Below are positions 33,857-44,337 of a stretch of DNA of 64,000 bases, in pieces. Position 1 is the stretch's first letter; each line of letters begins with the position of its first letter. The notes below the pieces were generated by a model. That model was not told where the DNA came from. It saw nothing but the letters and a program-made list of their open reading frames with translations, and ran no database searches. Origin of the DNA: CAYGLV01 sp964351025 (lineage in GTDB: Bacteria > Actinomycetota > Thermoleophilia > Gaiellales > Gaiellaceae). Position numbers and translations under genes: made by a program. The stretch covers positions 3,248 through 67,247 of the forward strand of contig CAYGLV010000007.1 of the NCBI GenBank assembly GCA_964351025.1, in the 5' to 3' direction.

Positions 33857-34738
33857 TCAACGGAAGTGCTCGTGGCCGCGCAGCGCGACCGGCCGGCCCG
33901 CGAGCAGGAGCACGGAACCCTCGCCCGCCTCGCAGCGGCCGATCTCGATGCAGCCCTCGACCGGCTCCGGCACGGTCGCGAGCAGCTCGTAGTCCTCGCC
34001 GAAGCCGGCGGCGAGCTCCCACACGCTCATGCCGGCTCGCTCGGCAACCTCGGCCACACCGGCGGCGACGGGAACGTGCTCGAGCTCGACCACCAGGCGG
34101 CAGCCCGAGCGCTCGGCAATCCGAGCGGCATCGGCGGCGAGGCCGTCGGAGAGGTCCAGCAGCGCCGTCGCGACGGCTCCCAGGCGGCGGCCCTCCACGA
34201 GCCGGAGTGGCGGCCGCAGGTGGGCGGCGGCGAGTGGGCTCTCGATTCCGTCCTGCAGGCAGCGGTAGCCCGCCGCCGAAGCGCCGAGGGGGCCGGTGAC
34301 GACGACCCGGTCACCCGGCCGGGCGCCCGCGCGGCCGGGCACGCGCTCCGAGCGGCCGATCGCCGTGACGCTGAGGTACACGCGTTCGGCCGCGGTCAGG
34401 TCGCCGCCCCGCACAGGTACGCGCGTCTCCGCCAGCCCCTCGTACAGCTCGAGCACGTCCGCGACCGCTGTCGCGGGTGGCAGGCCGAGGCTGACGATCA
34501 ACGCCTCCGGCTCCGCGCCCGAGGCGGCGAGGTCGCTGAGGTTGACGGCGCCGGCCTTGTAGCCGAGGTCGCGCCAGCTGGTCCAGGAGAGCTGGAAGTG
34601 AACGCCCTCGACGAGCGCGTCCTGCGTCACGACGACGCCGCCGGCGAGTTGCGCGGCGTCGTGCTCGACGCCGACGATCAGACCGCGCCGCTCGAGCTCT
34701 CCGAGCAGCCCGCGCTCGCCGAGGTCAGCGAGTCGCAT
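33857..34738 (-). CDS. thiL: thiamine-monophosphate kinase
   Basis: ThiL phosphorylates thiamine monophosphate to the cofactor TPP. The 293-residue protein has VVVTQDALVEGVHFQLSW, the AVNLSDLAASGAEP motif, DGLAADAARIAERSG and FGEDYELL, all typical of ThiL (PurM-like fold). The first metal motif reads VEHDAAQL instead of GDDAAV, a mild deviation. ATG 34738 (MRLADLGERGLL) overlaps thiD by 14 bp; the long upstream frame is a shadow. The C terminus, ending GHEHFR 12 bp before the gap, looks natural. Confidence 0.93.
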   Translation of the reverse strand: MRLADLGERGLLGELERRGLIVGVEHDAAQLAGGVVVTQDALVEGVHFQLSWTSWRDLGYKAGAVNLSDLAASGAEPEALIVSLGLPPATAVADVLELYEGLAETRVPVRGGDLTAAERVYLSVTAIGRSERVPGRAGARPGDRVVVTGPLGASAAGYRCLQDGIESPLAAAHLRPPLRLVEGRRLGAVATALLDLSDGLAADAARIAERSGCRLVVELEHVPVAAGVAEVAERAGMSVWELAAGFGEDYELLATVPEPVEGCIEIGRCEAGEGSVLLLAGRPVALRGHEHFR

Positions 34739-35513
34739 CGAGTCCGAGCACGTCGACGGGTCCGTCACCTGCGCCGAGCCCCACGAGCCCGTGGGCGACC
34801 GCTTCGGCGGCGACGCGGGCGGCCTCACGCGCGGCCGCCTCGAGGTCGAGCCCGCGCGCGAGACCGGCGGCGAGCGTGGCCGAGTGGGTGCAGCCCGCGC
34901 CGTGCGTGGAGCGACGGTCGTGGCGTGGAACGGCGATCTCGACATGCCGTGTGCCATCGAAGAGGTGGTCCACCGGCTCCTCACCGTGGCCCCCGGTGAC
35001 GACGGCAGCGCGAGCGCCCAGCTCGACCAGGCGCTCGGCGAGCGAGCGCCGTGTCCCGTCGCTTCCGGTCAGCGCCTTCGCCTCGGGCAGGTTCGGCGTG
35101 ACGACAGTGGCCAGCGGGAAGAGCCGCCCGACGAGCGTCGAGACAGCGTCGTCGCGCAGCAGGCGCGCCCCCGAGCTCGCAAGCAGCACCGGGTCGACGA
35201 CAAGGGGTACGGGATGCGCCGCGAGAAACTCGGCAACCGCCTCGATCATGCCCGCCGAGAAGAGCATCCCAGTCTTCGCAGCGTCCACACCGATGTCCGA
35301 GAAGACCGCGTCGAGCTGCGCGTGCACGAACTCGGTCGGCACCTCGTGCACGGCGGTCACGCCGACGGTGTTCTGCGCCGTCAGCGCGACGATCGCGCTC
35401 ATTCCGAAACACCCGGCGCGGGCAAACGCCTTCAGATCGGCCTGGATGCCGGCACCGCCGCCCGAATCGGAGCCGGCGATCGTCACGCAGCGCGGAACGT
35501 GCGGGAAGCCCAT
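34725..35513 (-). CDS. thiD: hydroxymethylpyrimidine/phosphomethylpyrimidine kinase
   Basis: ThiD phosphorylates HMP and HMP-P for thiamine synthesis. The 262-residue ribokinase-fold protein has TIAGSDSGGGAGIQADLKAF, the VDPVLLASSGARLL segment, TPNLPEAKALTG, and the catalytic anion hole and Asp region STHGAGCTHSATLAAGL; the motif is usually GTGCTxS, and GAG here is a small change. It overlaps thiL, so the pair covers two consecutive thiamine phosphorylation steps. No TPP riboswitch is seen in the 30 bp before the divergent gene at 35544. Confidence 0.94.
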   Translation of the reverse strand: MGFPHVPRCVTIAGSDSGGGAGIQADLKAFARAGCFGMSAIVALTAQNTVGVTAVHEVPTEFVHAQLDAVFSDIGVDAAKTGMLFSAGMIEAVAEFLAAHPVPLVVDPVLLASSGARLLRDDAVSTLVGRLFPLATVVTPNLPEAKALTGSDGTRRSLAERLVELGARAAVVTGGHGEEPVDHLFDGTRHVEIAVPRHDRRSTHGAGCTHSATLAAGLARGLDLEAAAREAARVAAEAVAHGLVGLGAGDGPVDVLGLDATR

Positions 35514-35543
35514 CGGTTGTATCTTGCAGACATGGAGGCGACG

Positions 35544-35915
35544 ATGACCACCGCGCTCGGCGTCGGAGCCCGTTTACTCGCTGCGATCGGCGCGCAGGAC
35601 TTCGCCGCGCTGGAGGCCTGCTTCGCCCCGGCCGCCCGGCTCCGCGCCCTCGTGCCCTCGGCCCTGCGCGAAGAGGAGGGGCCGGCGGCGATCGAGTCCC
35701 GCTTTCGCTTCTGGTGGGAAGGGCTCGATCACGTCGAGCTCGTCGAGTCGGAGCTCGAGCCGCTGGTCGACCGCGTACGGCTCCGCTACTGCCTCCGCGG
35801 TCACGACGCAGACGACGGCTGGGTGACGGTCGAGCAGACCGGCTATCTCCAGGTCGAGGAGAACGCGATCTCCGTCCTCAACCTCGTCTGCTCCGGCTTC
35901 AGGCCGGCGGAGTAG
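35544..35915 (+). CDS. SnoaL/NTF2-like protein
   Basis: The 123-residue protein is one NTF2-like (SnoaL/ketosteroid-isomerase) alpha+beta barrel: IGAQDFAALEACFAPAARL at the start, then RFWWEGLDHVELVESELE and the final strands VRLRYCLRG and GWVTVEQTGYLQVEE. The fold is used by isomerases, cyclases and ligand-binding proteins, and the substrate is unknown. GGAGG at 35535-35539 is correctly placed for ATG 35544, so the in-frame ATG at 35532 is not used. A small monooxygenase-like gene follows after 2 bp. Confidence 0.8.
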   Translation: MTTALGVGARLLAAIGAQDFAALEACFAPAARLRALVPSALREEEGPAAIESRFRFWWEGLDHVELVESELEPLVDRVRLRYCLRGHDADDGWVTVEQTGYLQVEENAISVLNLVCSGFRPAE

Positions 35916-35917
35916 CG

Positions 35918-36214
35918 GTGGGCCAGCCGTACACCTACTCGGTGTGGCGCGTGAAGCCCGGCGAAGAGGAGGAGTTCGTGCGCCGCTGGACGGAGTTCGC
36001 CGACTGGACGGCCTTGCAGGGTCTTGCCGCCGCGGCCAAGCTGCTGCGCGACACAGAGGATCCCTCCCGCTTCGTCAGCTTCGGGCCGTGGGAGAGCCTC
36101 GACGCGATCCGGCGCTGGCGGCACGAGCCGGGCTTCCACGAGCGCGTCGCCCGGCTGCACGAGGTGCTCGAGAGCTTCGAGCCGAGCACGCTCGAGCTCC
36201 TCGTCGACCGCTGA
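35918..36214 (+). CDS. antibiotic-biosynthesis-monooxygenase (ABM)-like small protein
   Basis: The 98-residue ferredoxin-like protein has TYSVWRVKPGEEEEFVRRW, a strand at AAKLLRDTEDPSRFVSFGPW and the helix VARLHEVLESFE. The ABM family includes cofactor-free monooxygenases and heme-degrading enzymes as well as proteins of unknown role. The EDPSRFVSFGPWESLDA segment is typical of the general stress-type members. GTG 35918 starts 2 bp after the SnoaL-like stop, and a TTG-initiated helicase gene follows immediately. Confidence 0.78.
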   Translation: MGQPYTYSVWRVKPGEEEEFVRRWTEFADWTALQGLAAAAKLLRDTEDPSRFVSFGPWESLDAIRRWRHEPGFHERVARLHEVLESFEPSTLELLVDR

Positions 36215-36215
36215 G

Positions 36216-38453
36216 TTGGCGGCGGGCGCCGCGCCCTGGGACGGCCTGCTCGAGGGCGAGGAGCTTGCCTACCTGACGACCGAGCCGGCGCGCGCGGCGC
36301 GCTCCGAGCCGTTTCCCGACGATCTCGATCCGCGCGTCGCCTCCTCCCTCGTCGCCCAGGGGATCACCTCCCTCTACTCTCACCAGGCCGAGGCCTGGGA
36401 GGCGGCCGCCCGCGGCGAGCACGTGATCGTCACGACGGGAACGGCGAGCGGCAAGAGCCTCGCGTTCAACCTGCCCGTGCTCGACGCGCTGGCGACGGAT
36501 CCGAAGCGCCGGGTGCTCTACCTCTACCCGACGAAGGCGCTGGCGCAGGACCAGGCCCGCGCGCTCGCCGCCTTCCGGCTCAAGGCGCTGCGGCCGGCGA
36601 TCTACGACGGTGACACGGAGGCGGAGCGCCGGTGGCGGATCCGCAAGTGGTCGAACGCGATCCTCACGAACCCCGACATGCTCCACGTCGGCGTTCTGCC
36701 CCACCACGACCGCTGGGGCGACGTGCTCTGCAACCTCCGCTACGTCGTCGTGGACGAGGCTCATGTCTACCGCGGCGTCTTCGGCTCGCACGTCGGCAAC
36801 GTCCTGCGGCGCCTGCGGCGGCTCGCCCGCGCCTACGGCGCCGACCCCCAGTTCCTGCTCGCGTCGGCGACGATCGCGAACCCCGGCGAGCTGGCGGAGG
36901 CGCTGCTCGGCGTTCCGGCAACGGTGATCGCAGACGACGGCGCGCCGAAGGCGCTGCGCACCGTGGCGCTGTGGAACCCGCCGCTGCTCGACACCGAGCT
37001 CGGGCTGCGGGCGAGCGCGCTCGGCGAGGCCTCGCGGCTGATGGCCGCGCTCGTCACGCGCGGGTTACGGACGATCTGCTTCGCCAAGAGCCGGCGCGCA
37101 GCCGAGCTCATCCACCGCTTCACGGCCGAGCGCGTCGACCGCGAGACGGCGGCGCGGCTCGCCCCGTATCGCGCGGGCTACACGCCGCAGCAGCGGCGCG
37201 AGCTCGAGCGGCGGCTCGTCGAGGGGGAGCTGCTGGGGGTCGCCGCGACCGACGCGCTCGAGCTGGGAATCGACATCGGCTCACTCGACGCGGCGATCTC
37301 GGTCGGCTTCCCCGGCACGGTCGCCTCGCTCCGGCAGCAGTGGGGACGCGCCGGCCGCCGCGGGCACGGGCTGGCCGCCCTGATCGCGAGCGACGACGCG
37401 CTCGACCAGTTCTTCATGCGCGAGCCCGAGGCCATGCTCACCCGCACCGTCGAGGCCGCGATCCTCGACCACGCAAACCCGCGCATTCTCGACCATCACG
37501 TCCACGCGGCTGCCTACGAGGGGCCGCTGACCGGGGACGACGCGGCGATCCTCGGCCCCGAAGCGCTCGTTCGCGCCGCCGCGCTGCCGGAGCTCGAGGC
37601 CACGCCGGCCGGCTTCGTCTGGTCGGGGCGCGACTACCCGGCGGCGCGGATCTCGCTCCGCTCGGGCGACCCCGACGCCTTCACGATCGTGCAGGGCGAG
37701 ACGGGCGACGTGCTCGGGCTCGTCGAGCGCGAGCGGGCGTACTCGACCGTCCATGAGGGGGCCGTCTACCTCCACCTCGGTGAGCAGTACCTCGTGCAGG
37801 CGCTCGACTTCGACGCACAGGCGGCGCTCGTGACGCCGTTCGCGGCCGACTGGTACACGCAGGCGAAGAGGGAGACGCAGACCGCGATCGAGGAGCAGCT
37901 GCGCGTCGAGCGCCGCTGCGGGCTCGACCTCACGTTCGGGCGCGTCAGCGTCACCGAGCAGGTCGTCGCCTACCAGCGGAAGTCCGTCGCCGGCGGCAAG
38001 ACGCTCGACACCGTGCCGCTGCTGATGCCGGAGACGACCTTCGACACCGAGGCCGTCTGGTTCTCCCCGGAGGGCTGGATGCTCGAGGGGCTGGAGGCGA
38101 TGCCGAAGCTGCTCGGCTCGCTGCACGCGGCGGAGCACTCGCTGATCGCGCTCCTGCCGCTCTGGGCCATGTGCGACCGCTGGGACATCGGCGGCCTCTC
38201 GACGAACCTCCACTTCCAGACGGGCCGGCCGACGATCTTCGTCTACGACGGCCACTCCGGCGGTGTCGGGATCGCCGAGCGCGGCTTCGACCGCTTCGAG
38301 GGTTGGGCCGCCGACACGGCCCGGCTGCTCGAAGGCTGCCCCTGCGAGCGCGGCTGCCCCTCCTGCGTCCAGAGCCCGAAGTGCGGCAACCTCAACGAGC
38401 CGCTCGACAAGGCCGGCGCGCTGCTCCTCCTCCAGCGCCTCCTGGCCGATTGA
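36216..38453 (+). CDS. DEAD/DEAH-box helicase of the MrfA/YprA (DUF1998) family
   Basis: MrfA-type SF2 helicases act in repair of DNA damaged by crosslinking agents such as mitomycin C. The 745-residue protein shows Walker A TTGTASGKS (73-81), YLYPTKALAQDQ, the DEAH-type VVVDEAHVYRG, SATIANP, and motif VI in QQWGRAGRRG. The C-terminal DUF1998-like part ends with the cysteine cluster CPCERGCPSCVQSPKCGN, a zinc site needed in this family. TTG 36216 is one base after the previous stop and gives the usual short lead to SLYSHQAEA. Confidence 0.9.
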   Translation: MAAGAAPWDGLLEGEELAYLTTEPARAARSEPFPDDLDPRVASSLVAQGITSLYSHQAEAWEAAARGEHVIVTTGTASGKSLAFNLPVLDALATDPKRRVLYLYPTKALAQDQARALAAFRLKALRPAIYDGDTEAERRWRIRKWSNAILTNPDMLHVGVLPHHDRWGDVLCNLRYVVVDEAHVYRGVFGSHVGNVLRRLRRLARAYGADPQFLLASATIANPGELAEALLGVPATVIADDGAPKALRTVALWNPPLLDTELGLRASALGEASRLMAALVTRGLRTICFAKSRRAAELIHRFTAERVDRETAARLAPYRAGYTPQQRRELERRLVEGELLGVAATDALELGIDIGSLDAAISVGFPGTVASLRQQWGRAGRRGHGLAALIASDDALDQFFMREPEAMLTRTVEAAILDHANPRILDHHVHAAAYEGPLTGDDAAILGPEALVRAAALPELEATPAGFVWSGRDYPAARISLRSGDPDAFTIVQGETGDVLGLVERERAYSTVHEGAVYLHLGEQYLVQALDFDAQAALVTPFAADWYTQAKRETQTAIEEQLRVERRCGLDLTFGRVSVTEQVVAYQRKSVAGGKTLDTVPLLMPETTFDTEAVWFSPEGWMLEGLEAMPKLLGSLHAAEHSLIALLPLWAMCDRWDIGGLSTNLHFQTGRPTIFVYDGHSGGVGIAERGFDRFEGWAADTARLLEGCPCERGCPSCVQSPKCGNLNEPLDKAGALLLLQRLLAD

Positions 38454-38738
38454 CAATTTGCGGGAAGTATCCGCGGACTATGTACTGGGCGGTCCTCGAC
38501 CGGGTTGACGAGGGTCAGCTGTCAGCGCGTAGCCTTCTCGAGATCGTGCTGGAAGTCCGCGCGGAAGCACGCCGAGCCCTTCTTCTCCGTCACGGCCTTC
38601 GATGGTGGTGCCGGTTTGCTTCGCGGCGCCGCGAGGGTTAGCTTACGCTCCCCGGACGTCATCCGGATCGAATGCCATGATGCCTGTGGGTTCTGTTGGA
38701 CCTGTGGAAAACCCTGGAAACAGCCGACAAATGAGAAT
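38454..38738. other. 285-bp stretch without a convincing gene
   Basis: Short open frames exist on both strands, but none resembles a known protein or has good spacing. A minus-strand 46-codon frame ending RADFQHDLEKATR is the least unlikely. A single TGTGGAAAA (DnaA-box-like) occurs at 38703-38711. Base composition drops towards the tRNA and remains lower up to about 39610, unlike the flanking genes. Confidence 0.5.
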
Positions 38739-38826
38739 CGGAGCGGGGCGGAGTCGAACCGCACACCACGAAGGTGGTGGCTTCAGCCTCTAAGACCGGG
38801 TCCGCTACCGAGTGGCAACCCGCTCC
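38739..38826 (-). tRNA. tRNA-Leu (anticodon TAG), with weak anticodon stem
   Basis: On the minus strand, acceptor GGAGCGG pairs perfectly with CCGCTCC (discriminator G). A T arm with TTCGACT and a long variable arm (CCACCA-CCTTCG-TGGTG type hairpin) mark a class II tRNA. The anticodon loop CTTAGAG gives TAG. The anticodon stem CCGGT/GCTGA has one mismatch and two G-U pairs, and the T stem has one mismatch, so a covariance search may score it low. Its 5' end overlaps the last seven codons of the upstream gene. Confidence 0.62.
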
Positions 38827-39383
38827 GTTGAGAGGGAGGGGTCCGGGGCTACGTTCCCCGGACCCTCTCCCGGCCGTTCCACCTCGCCGTCCCTACTCTG
38901 GACGTTCGTCGGCAGAACACTTCGTGCCCCTTGCTGCGGGGCGAGCTTGTAGAACCCCTTGCGAACGCGTGTGACCTCGCCGCGCTTCGTCATGTTGCTG
39001 AGAGTCATCTCCAGCGCGTGACGCGCCTTTCGCGAGTCCTCCAGCAAACCGTCCTCGATCATCCGGGAGCGGATTTCCGAATGGGCGACCTCCCGGTGCG
39101 GGTCGCGTTCGAGAAGGCCAAGAACGGCATCCCGTTTCGACGGCTTCGGCACCAGGTCACCCTGCCCAGCCTCGTGAGCGCGCATTGCCTGCCAGATGGC
39201 AAGACGGCGATTCAGCGATTCGATCGCAGCTTCAATCGTCCCCTTCTGGTGCTCAAGGGCCTTCAGGTGTGCTCGGATCGAGGCGATTGGGAACGAGCCC
39301 ACCCAGTCGTCGAGCTGCGCCTCCAGATGCCCGATCGGAAGATCCTGCGGATGTTCAAGCTCTGCGTGTTGGTGCAGCTTCAT
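38805..39383 (-). CDS. coiled-coil plus winged-helix protein of unknown function
   Basis: The 192 residues begin with an N-terminal helical part (QLDDWVGSFPIASIRAHLKA). A likely coiled coil (EAAIESLNRRLAIWQAM, about residues 50-68) follows, then a winged-helix region (KRDAVLGLLERDPHREVAHS to GEVTRVRKGFYKLAP, about 83-148) and a Pro/Glu-rich tail. I recognise no named family; DNA binding is likely from the wHTH. Codon use includes many A/T-ending codons, unlike neighbouring genes. The stop lies inside the following tRNA-Leu, so gene and tRNA are probably co-transcribed. Confidence 0.7.
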   Translation of the reverse strand: MKLHQHAELEHPQDLPIGHLEAQLDDWVGSFPIASIRAHLKALEHQKGTIEAAIESLNRRLAIWQAMRAHEAGQGDLVPKPSKRDAVLGLLERDPHREVAHSEIRSRMIEDGLLEDSRKARHALEMTLSNMTKRGEVTRVRKGFYKLAPQQGARSVLPTNVQSRDGEVERPGEGPGNVAPDPSLSTERVATR

Positions 39384-39555
39384 CTGGACGAGGGTACTCG
39401 CACCTCCGGACGGACGAACTCAACATGCGCTGTCTCCCTGTTGAGGACCCGGACAAAACCCCTGCAAATGCCGGACCTCAAGCTTTCAGGCCAAACCACT
39501 CACAGTTCAACCTGAAGGTGTGGGTTACTTGCCGTGAAGGGAACATCCCACCGAT

Positions 39556-39582
39556 TGTCGATTTCGGGCGCAGCCGTTCGTC
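39556..39582 (+). promoter_or_regulatory. candidate ECF42-type promoter for the YCII-YCII-sigma module
   Basis: TGTCGA (39556-39561), a 17-bp spacer, then CGTC (39579-39582) lie 32 bp before the first YCII start. From memory, published ECF42 sigma factors recognise TGTCGA at -35 and a CG(A/T)C-like -10 upstream of DGPF/YCII genes. The match and position are as expected for autoregulation of this module. Confidence 0.55.
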
Positions 39583-39614
39583 GTCCTGCTGCAAGCACGC
39601 AACAGGAGGTCTCC

Positions 39615-39956
39615 GTGAAGTACATGGCGTTGATCTACACCGACGGGCGAGGCACCGAGCCCGCGGTGTTGGAGAAGTACATGGCATTCGCGCAGAGCGC
39701 GCGTGCCGCGGGCGTCAACCTCGGCGGCAACGAGCTCGCACCCGTCGCGAGCGCGACCACCGTGCGCGTCCGGGACGGCGAGACCCTGGTCACCGACGGC
39801 CCATACGCCGAGGCGAAGGAGCACCTGGGCGGCTACTTCCTGCTCGAGTGCGCCACGTTCGACGAGGCGGTCGACTGGGCCGCGAAGGTCCCGGGCGCCG
39901 AGCACGGCGCCGTTGAGGTGCGAGCGGTTCACGTCGCCGAGGAGGCAGGGTCGTGA
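39615..39956 (+). CDS. YCII/DGPF-domain protein (first copy)
   Basis: The 113-residue YCII-related protein has the DGPF-type motif [17 protein letters not shown] and the typical N-terminal strand [14 protein letters not shown] proteins adopt a ferredoxin-like fold with a conserved His/Asp; their biochemical role is not known, but in many actinobacteria they are the main targets of ECF42 sigma factors. AGGAGG at 39604-39609 places the start at GTG 39615. It overlaps the second YCII gene by 4 bp. Confidence 0.88.
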   Translation: MKYMALIYTDGRGTEPAVLEKYMAFAQSARAAGVNLGGNELAPVASATTVRVRDGETLVTDGPYAEAKEHLGGYFLLECATFDEAVDWAAKVPGAEHGAVEVRAVHVAEEAGS

Positions 39957-40312
39957 AGTACGCACTGATGGTCTACAGCGACCAGTCCGCCTGGCTCCGT
40001 ATGACCGAGGAGGAGGCGCTCGCAGCGCGCGAGGCCTCGATGCCGAAATGGATCGCCCTCTTCGAGGAGCTGGCAAAGGTCGACCCGGGCGTGGACGGCA
40101 GCGAGCTCGAGGCAGGGGCCGAGGCTCGCACCGTGCGCGTGCGCAACGGCGAGCGGCTCGTCACGGACGGCCCCTTCGCCGAGACGAAGGAGCTGATCGG
40201 CGGCGTCTTCATCCTCGATGCCCCGGATCTCGACGAGGCGATCCGGCTCGCTGCGCTGATCCCGGCCGCCGCGTACGGCTCGATCGAGGTCAGGCCGATC
40301 GTCGAGCATTGA
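39953..40312 (+). CDS. YCII/DGPF-domain protein (second copy)
   Basis: This 119-residue paralogue of the preceding protein starts [14 protein letters not shown], and its DGPF motif is exact ([17 protein letters not shown]). It is coupled by GTGA overlap to the first YCII gene and by TTGA overlap to the sigma gene. Two YCII genes ahead of an ECF42 gene is a common arrangement. The motif likely forms the ligand pocket; no substrate is known. Confidence 0.88.
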   Translation: MKYALMVYSDQSAWLRMTEEEALAAREASMPKWIALFEELAKVDPGVDGSELEAGAEARTVRVRNGERLVTDGPFAETKELIGGVFILDAPDLDEAIRLAALIPAAAYGSIEVRPIVEH

Positions 40313-41262
40313 GCGAGGTTGCCCGCGTCTTCCGCGAGGAGTGGGGACGTGCAGTCTCGATCCGCATCCGGCGCGAGCGCACGCTGGCGCGCAAGCGCGA
40401 GCAGCTCCTCGCCGCGCTCGAGCGCCTGCCCACCCACGACGAGGAGGACGACGTGAGCGCGATCCCCGACGACCGCCTGGCGCTCGTCTTCACCTGCTGC
40501 CACCCGGCGCTCGCCGCCGAGGCACGCGTCGCGCTGACGCTGCGCGAGGTCGGCGGCCTGGCGACCCCGCAGATCGCCCGAGCCTTCCTCGTTGGCGAGC
40601 CGGCGATGGCGCAGCGGCTCGTGCGGGCCAAGCGGAAGATCCGCGAGGCCGGCATCCCCTTCCGCGTGCCGCCCGACCACCTCCTCCCGGAGCGTCTCGG
40701 ATCGGTGCTCGCGGTGCTCTACCTCGTCTTCAACGAGGGCTACTCGGCGACCGGCGGCGAGGAGCCCCTGCGCCGGGAGCTCTGCGACGAGGCGATCCGG
40801 CTCGCGAAGCTGCTCGCGGTGTTGATGCCGGACGAGCCGGAGGCCCTCGGGCTGCTCGCCCTCATGCTTCTTCAGGACTCGCGTCGGGAGGCCCGCTTCG
40901 GCCCGGACGGCGGTCTCGTGCTGCTCGAGGACCAGGACCGCGCGCGCTGGGACGGCACCCGGGTCGCCGAGGGGCTGCGGGCGCTCGACCGGGCGCTCTC
41001 CCGCCGGCGGGCTGGGCCGTACCAGCTCCAGGCGGCGATCGCCGCCTGCCACGCCGAGGCGAAGCGGCCCGAGGACACCGACTGGCCTCAGATCGCACTC
41101 CTCTACGGCGAGCTGCTGCGCGTCGAGCACTCCCCGGTGGTCGAGCTCAACCGCGCCGTCGCCGTGGCGATGGCCGAGGGCGCGGAGCGCGGGCTCGAGC
41201 TCCTCGATGCGATCGAGGGCCTCGCCGGCTACCACCTCCTCCATTCGGCGCGGGCCGACCTC

Positions 41263-43311
<2,049 letters not shown>

Positions 43312-43350
43312 GTCGGCATTCTCCCCAAAGTGCTTGGCAGCACGAGAGAA

Positions 43351-43368
43351 ATCCCTGCTCGCAGGGAT
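43351..43368 (-). terminator. rho-independent terminator candidate after accD-accA
   Basis: On the minus strand ATCCCTGC-GA-GCAGGGAT forms a perfect 8-bp stem directly followed by TTTCTCT. It lies 36 bp after the accA stop and 39 bp before ligD, so it would separate the two transcripts. Confidence 0.6.
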
Positions 43369-43404
43369 GTCGCAGGTCGGGGATAAGCCTGTGGATACTG
43401 TGGA

Positions 43405-44337
43405 TCAGGCGAGAACGCCCATGGTCCGGAACTTCGCCCGCCGCCGCCGCCGCAGCTCGTCGGAGGGGATCCCCGCCACGTCGTCGAGCGCAAGCGCAAG
43501 CGCCTCGCCGAGCAGGCGGGCGGCACCGTCGGGATCGGCGTGGGCCCCGCCCGGCGGCTCGGGCACGATGCCGTCGATCACGCCCAGCTCGAGGCAGTGG
43601 ACGGCGTCGGGCTTGAAGGCGGCGGCGGCCTTGCGCGCCTGCGAGGCGTCACGCCAGAGGATCGCCGCGCAGCCCTCGGGAGAGATCACCGAGTAGATCG
43701 CGTTCTCCTGCATCAGCACGCGATCGGCAAGCGCGATCGCAACCGCACCGCCCGAGCCGCCCTCGCCGATGATGCACGCCACGGTCGGCACGCCGAGCCG
43801 CGCCATCACGGCCTGCGAGCGGGCGATCGCACCGCCCTGGCCGTGCTGCTCGGCGGCCACGCCGGGATACGCGCCCGGCGTGTCCACGAGCGTCACCACG
43901 GGAAAGCCGTGCCGATCGGCGAGCTCCATCACGCGCATCGCCTTGCGGTAGCCCTCCGGGTACGCCATGCCGAAGTTGCGCTCGGTGCGCTCCTTGATGT
44001 CCCGCCCCTTCTGGTGCCCGATCAGCGCCACCGTCCGGCCGGCGAGCTTGCCGAGCCCCGTCACCAGCGCCGCATCGTCCGCACGGCCGCGATCGCCGTG
44101 CAGCTCGAACCAGTCCTCGAGGATCCGCTCGACGTAGTCGGGCGTGTACGGGCGGTCCTCGTGACGAGCCAGCTCGACGGAGCGCCAGATGTCCTCGTCG
44201 GTGGTCTCCGACTGCAGCCGCTCGAGCTGCCGCTGCAGCCGCTCGACCTCACCGGAGACCTTCGTGCCCCGCAGGAGGCTGACGCCGCCGAGCTTGGCGA
44301 GCTTCTCGCGCAGGCGGATCTCGGCGTCGCGCGCCAT
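43405..44337 (-). CDS. accA: acetyl-CoA carboxylase carboxyltransferase subunit alpha
   Basis: AccA and AccD form the carboxyltransferase that transfers CO2 from carboxybiotin to acetyl-CoA. The 310-residue protein has ELHGDRGRADDAALVTGLG, GHQKGRD, FGMAYPEGYRKAMRVM, LVDTPGAYPG and the oxyanion-forming IGEGGSGGAVAIA. ATG 44337 shares one base with the accD stop, and the longer frame upstream is a shadow. The separated bacterial-type AccA/AccD arrangement differs from the fused acyl-CoA carboxylase beta subunits of mycobacteria and streptomycetes. Confidence 0.95.
   Translation of the reverse strand: MARDAEIRLREKLAKLGGVSLLRGTKVSGEVERLQRQLERLQSETTDEDIWRSVELARHEDRPYTPDYVERILEDWFELHGDRGRADDAALVTGLGKLAGRTVALIGHQKGRDIKERTERNFGMAYPEGYRKAMRVMELADRHGFPVVTLVDTPGAYPGVAAEQHGQGGAIARSQAVMARLGVPTVACIIGEGGSGGAVAIALADRVLMQENAIYSVISPEGCAAILWRDASQARKAAAAFKPDAVHCLELGVIDGIVPEPPGGAHADPDGAARLLGEALALALDDVAGIPSDELRRRRRAKFRTMGVLA

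Noticed and set aside
38703..38711. DnaA-box-like TGTGGAAAA
   Set aside because: A single isolated box without an AT-rich region or dnaA/dnaN nearby. gyrBA at the right edge makes an origin beyond 64000 more plausible.
38522..38764. minus-strand open frame of 80 codons
   Set aside because: It begins inside the tRNA-Leu, and its composition looks random before the last 45 codons. Kept only as a remark.
38505..38831. plus-strand open frame of 108 codons running through the tRNA-Leu
   Set aside because: It crosses the tRNA on the opposite strand, has no ribosome binding site and no recognisable domain.
43388..43406. two TGTGGAT copies between ligD and accA
   Set aside because: They do not match the full DnaA box and number only two; no origin features.
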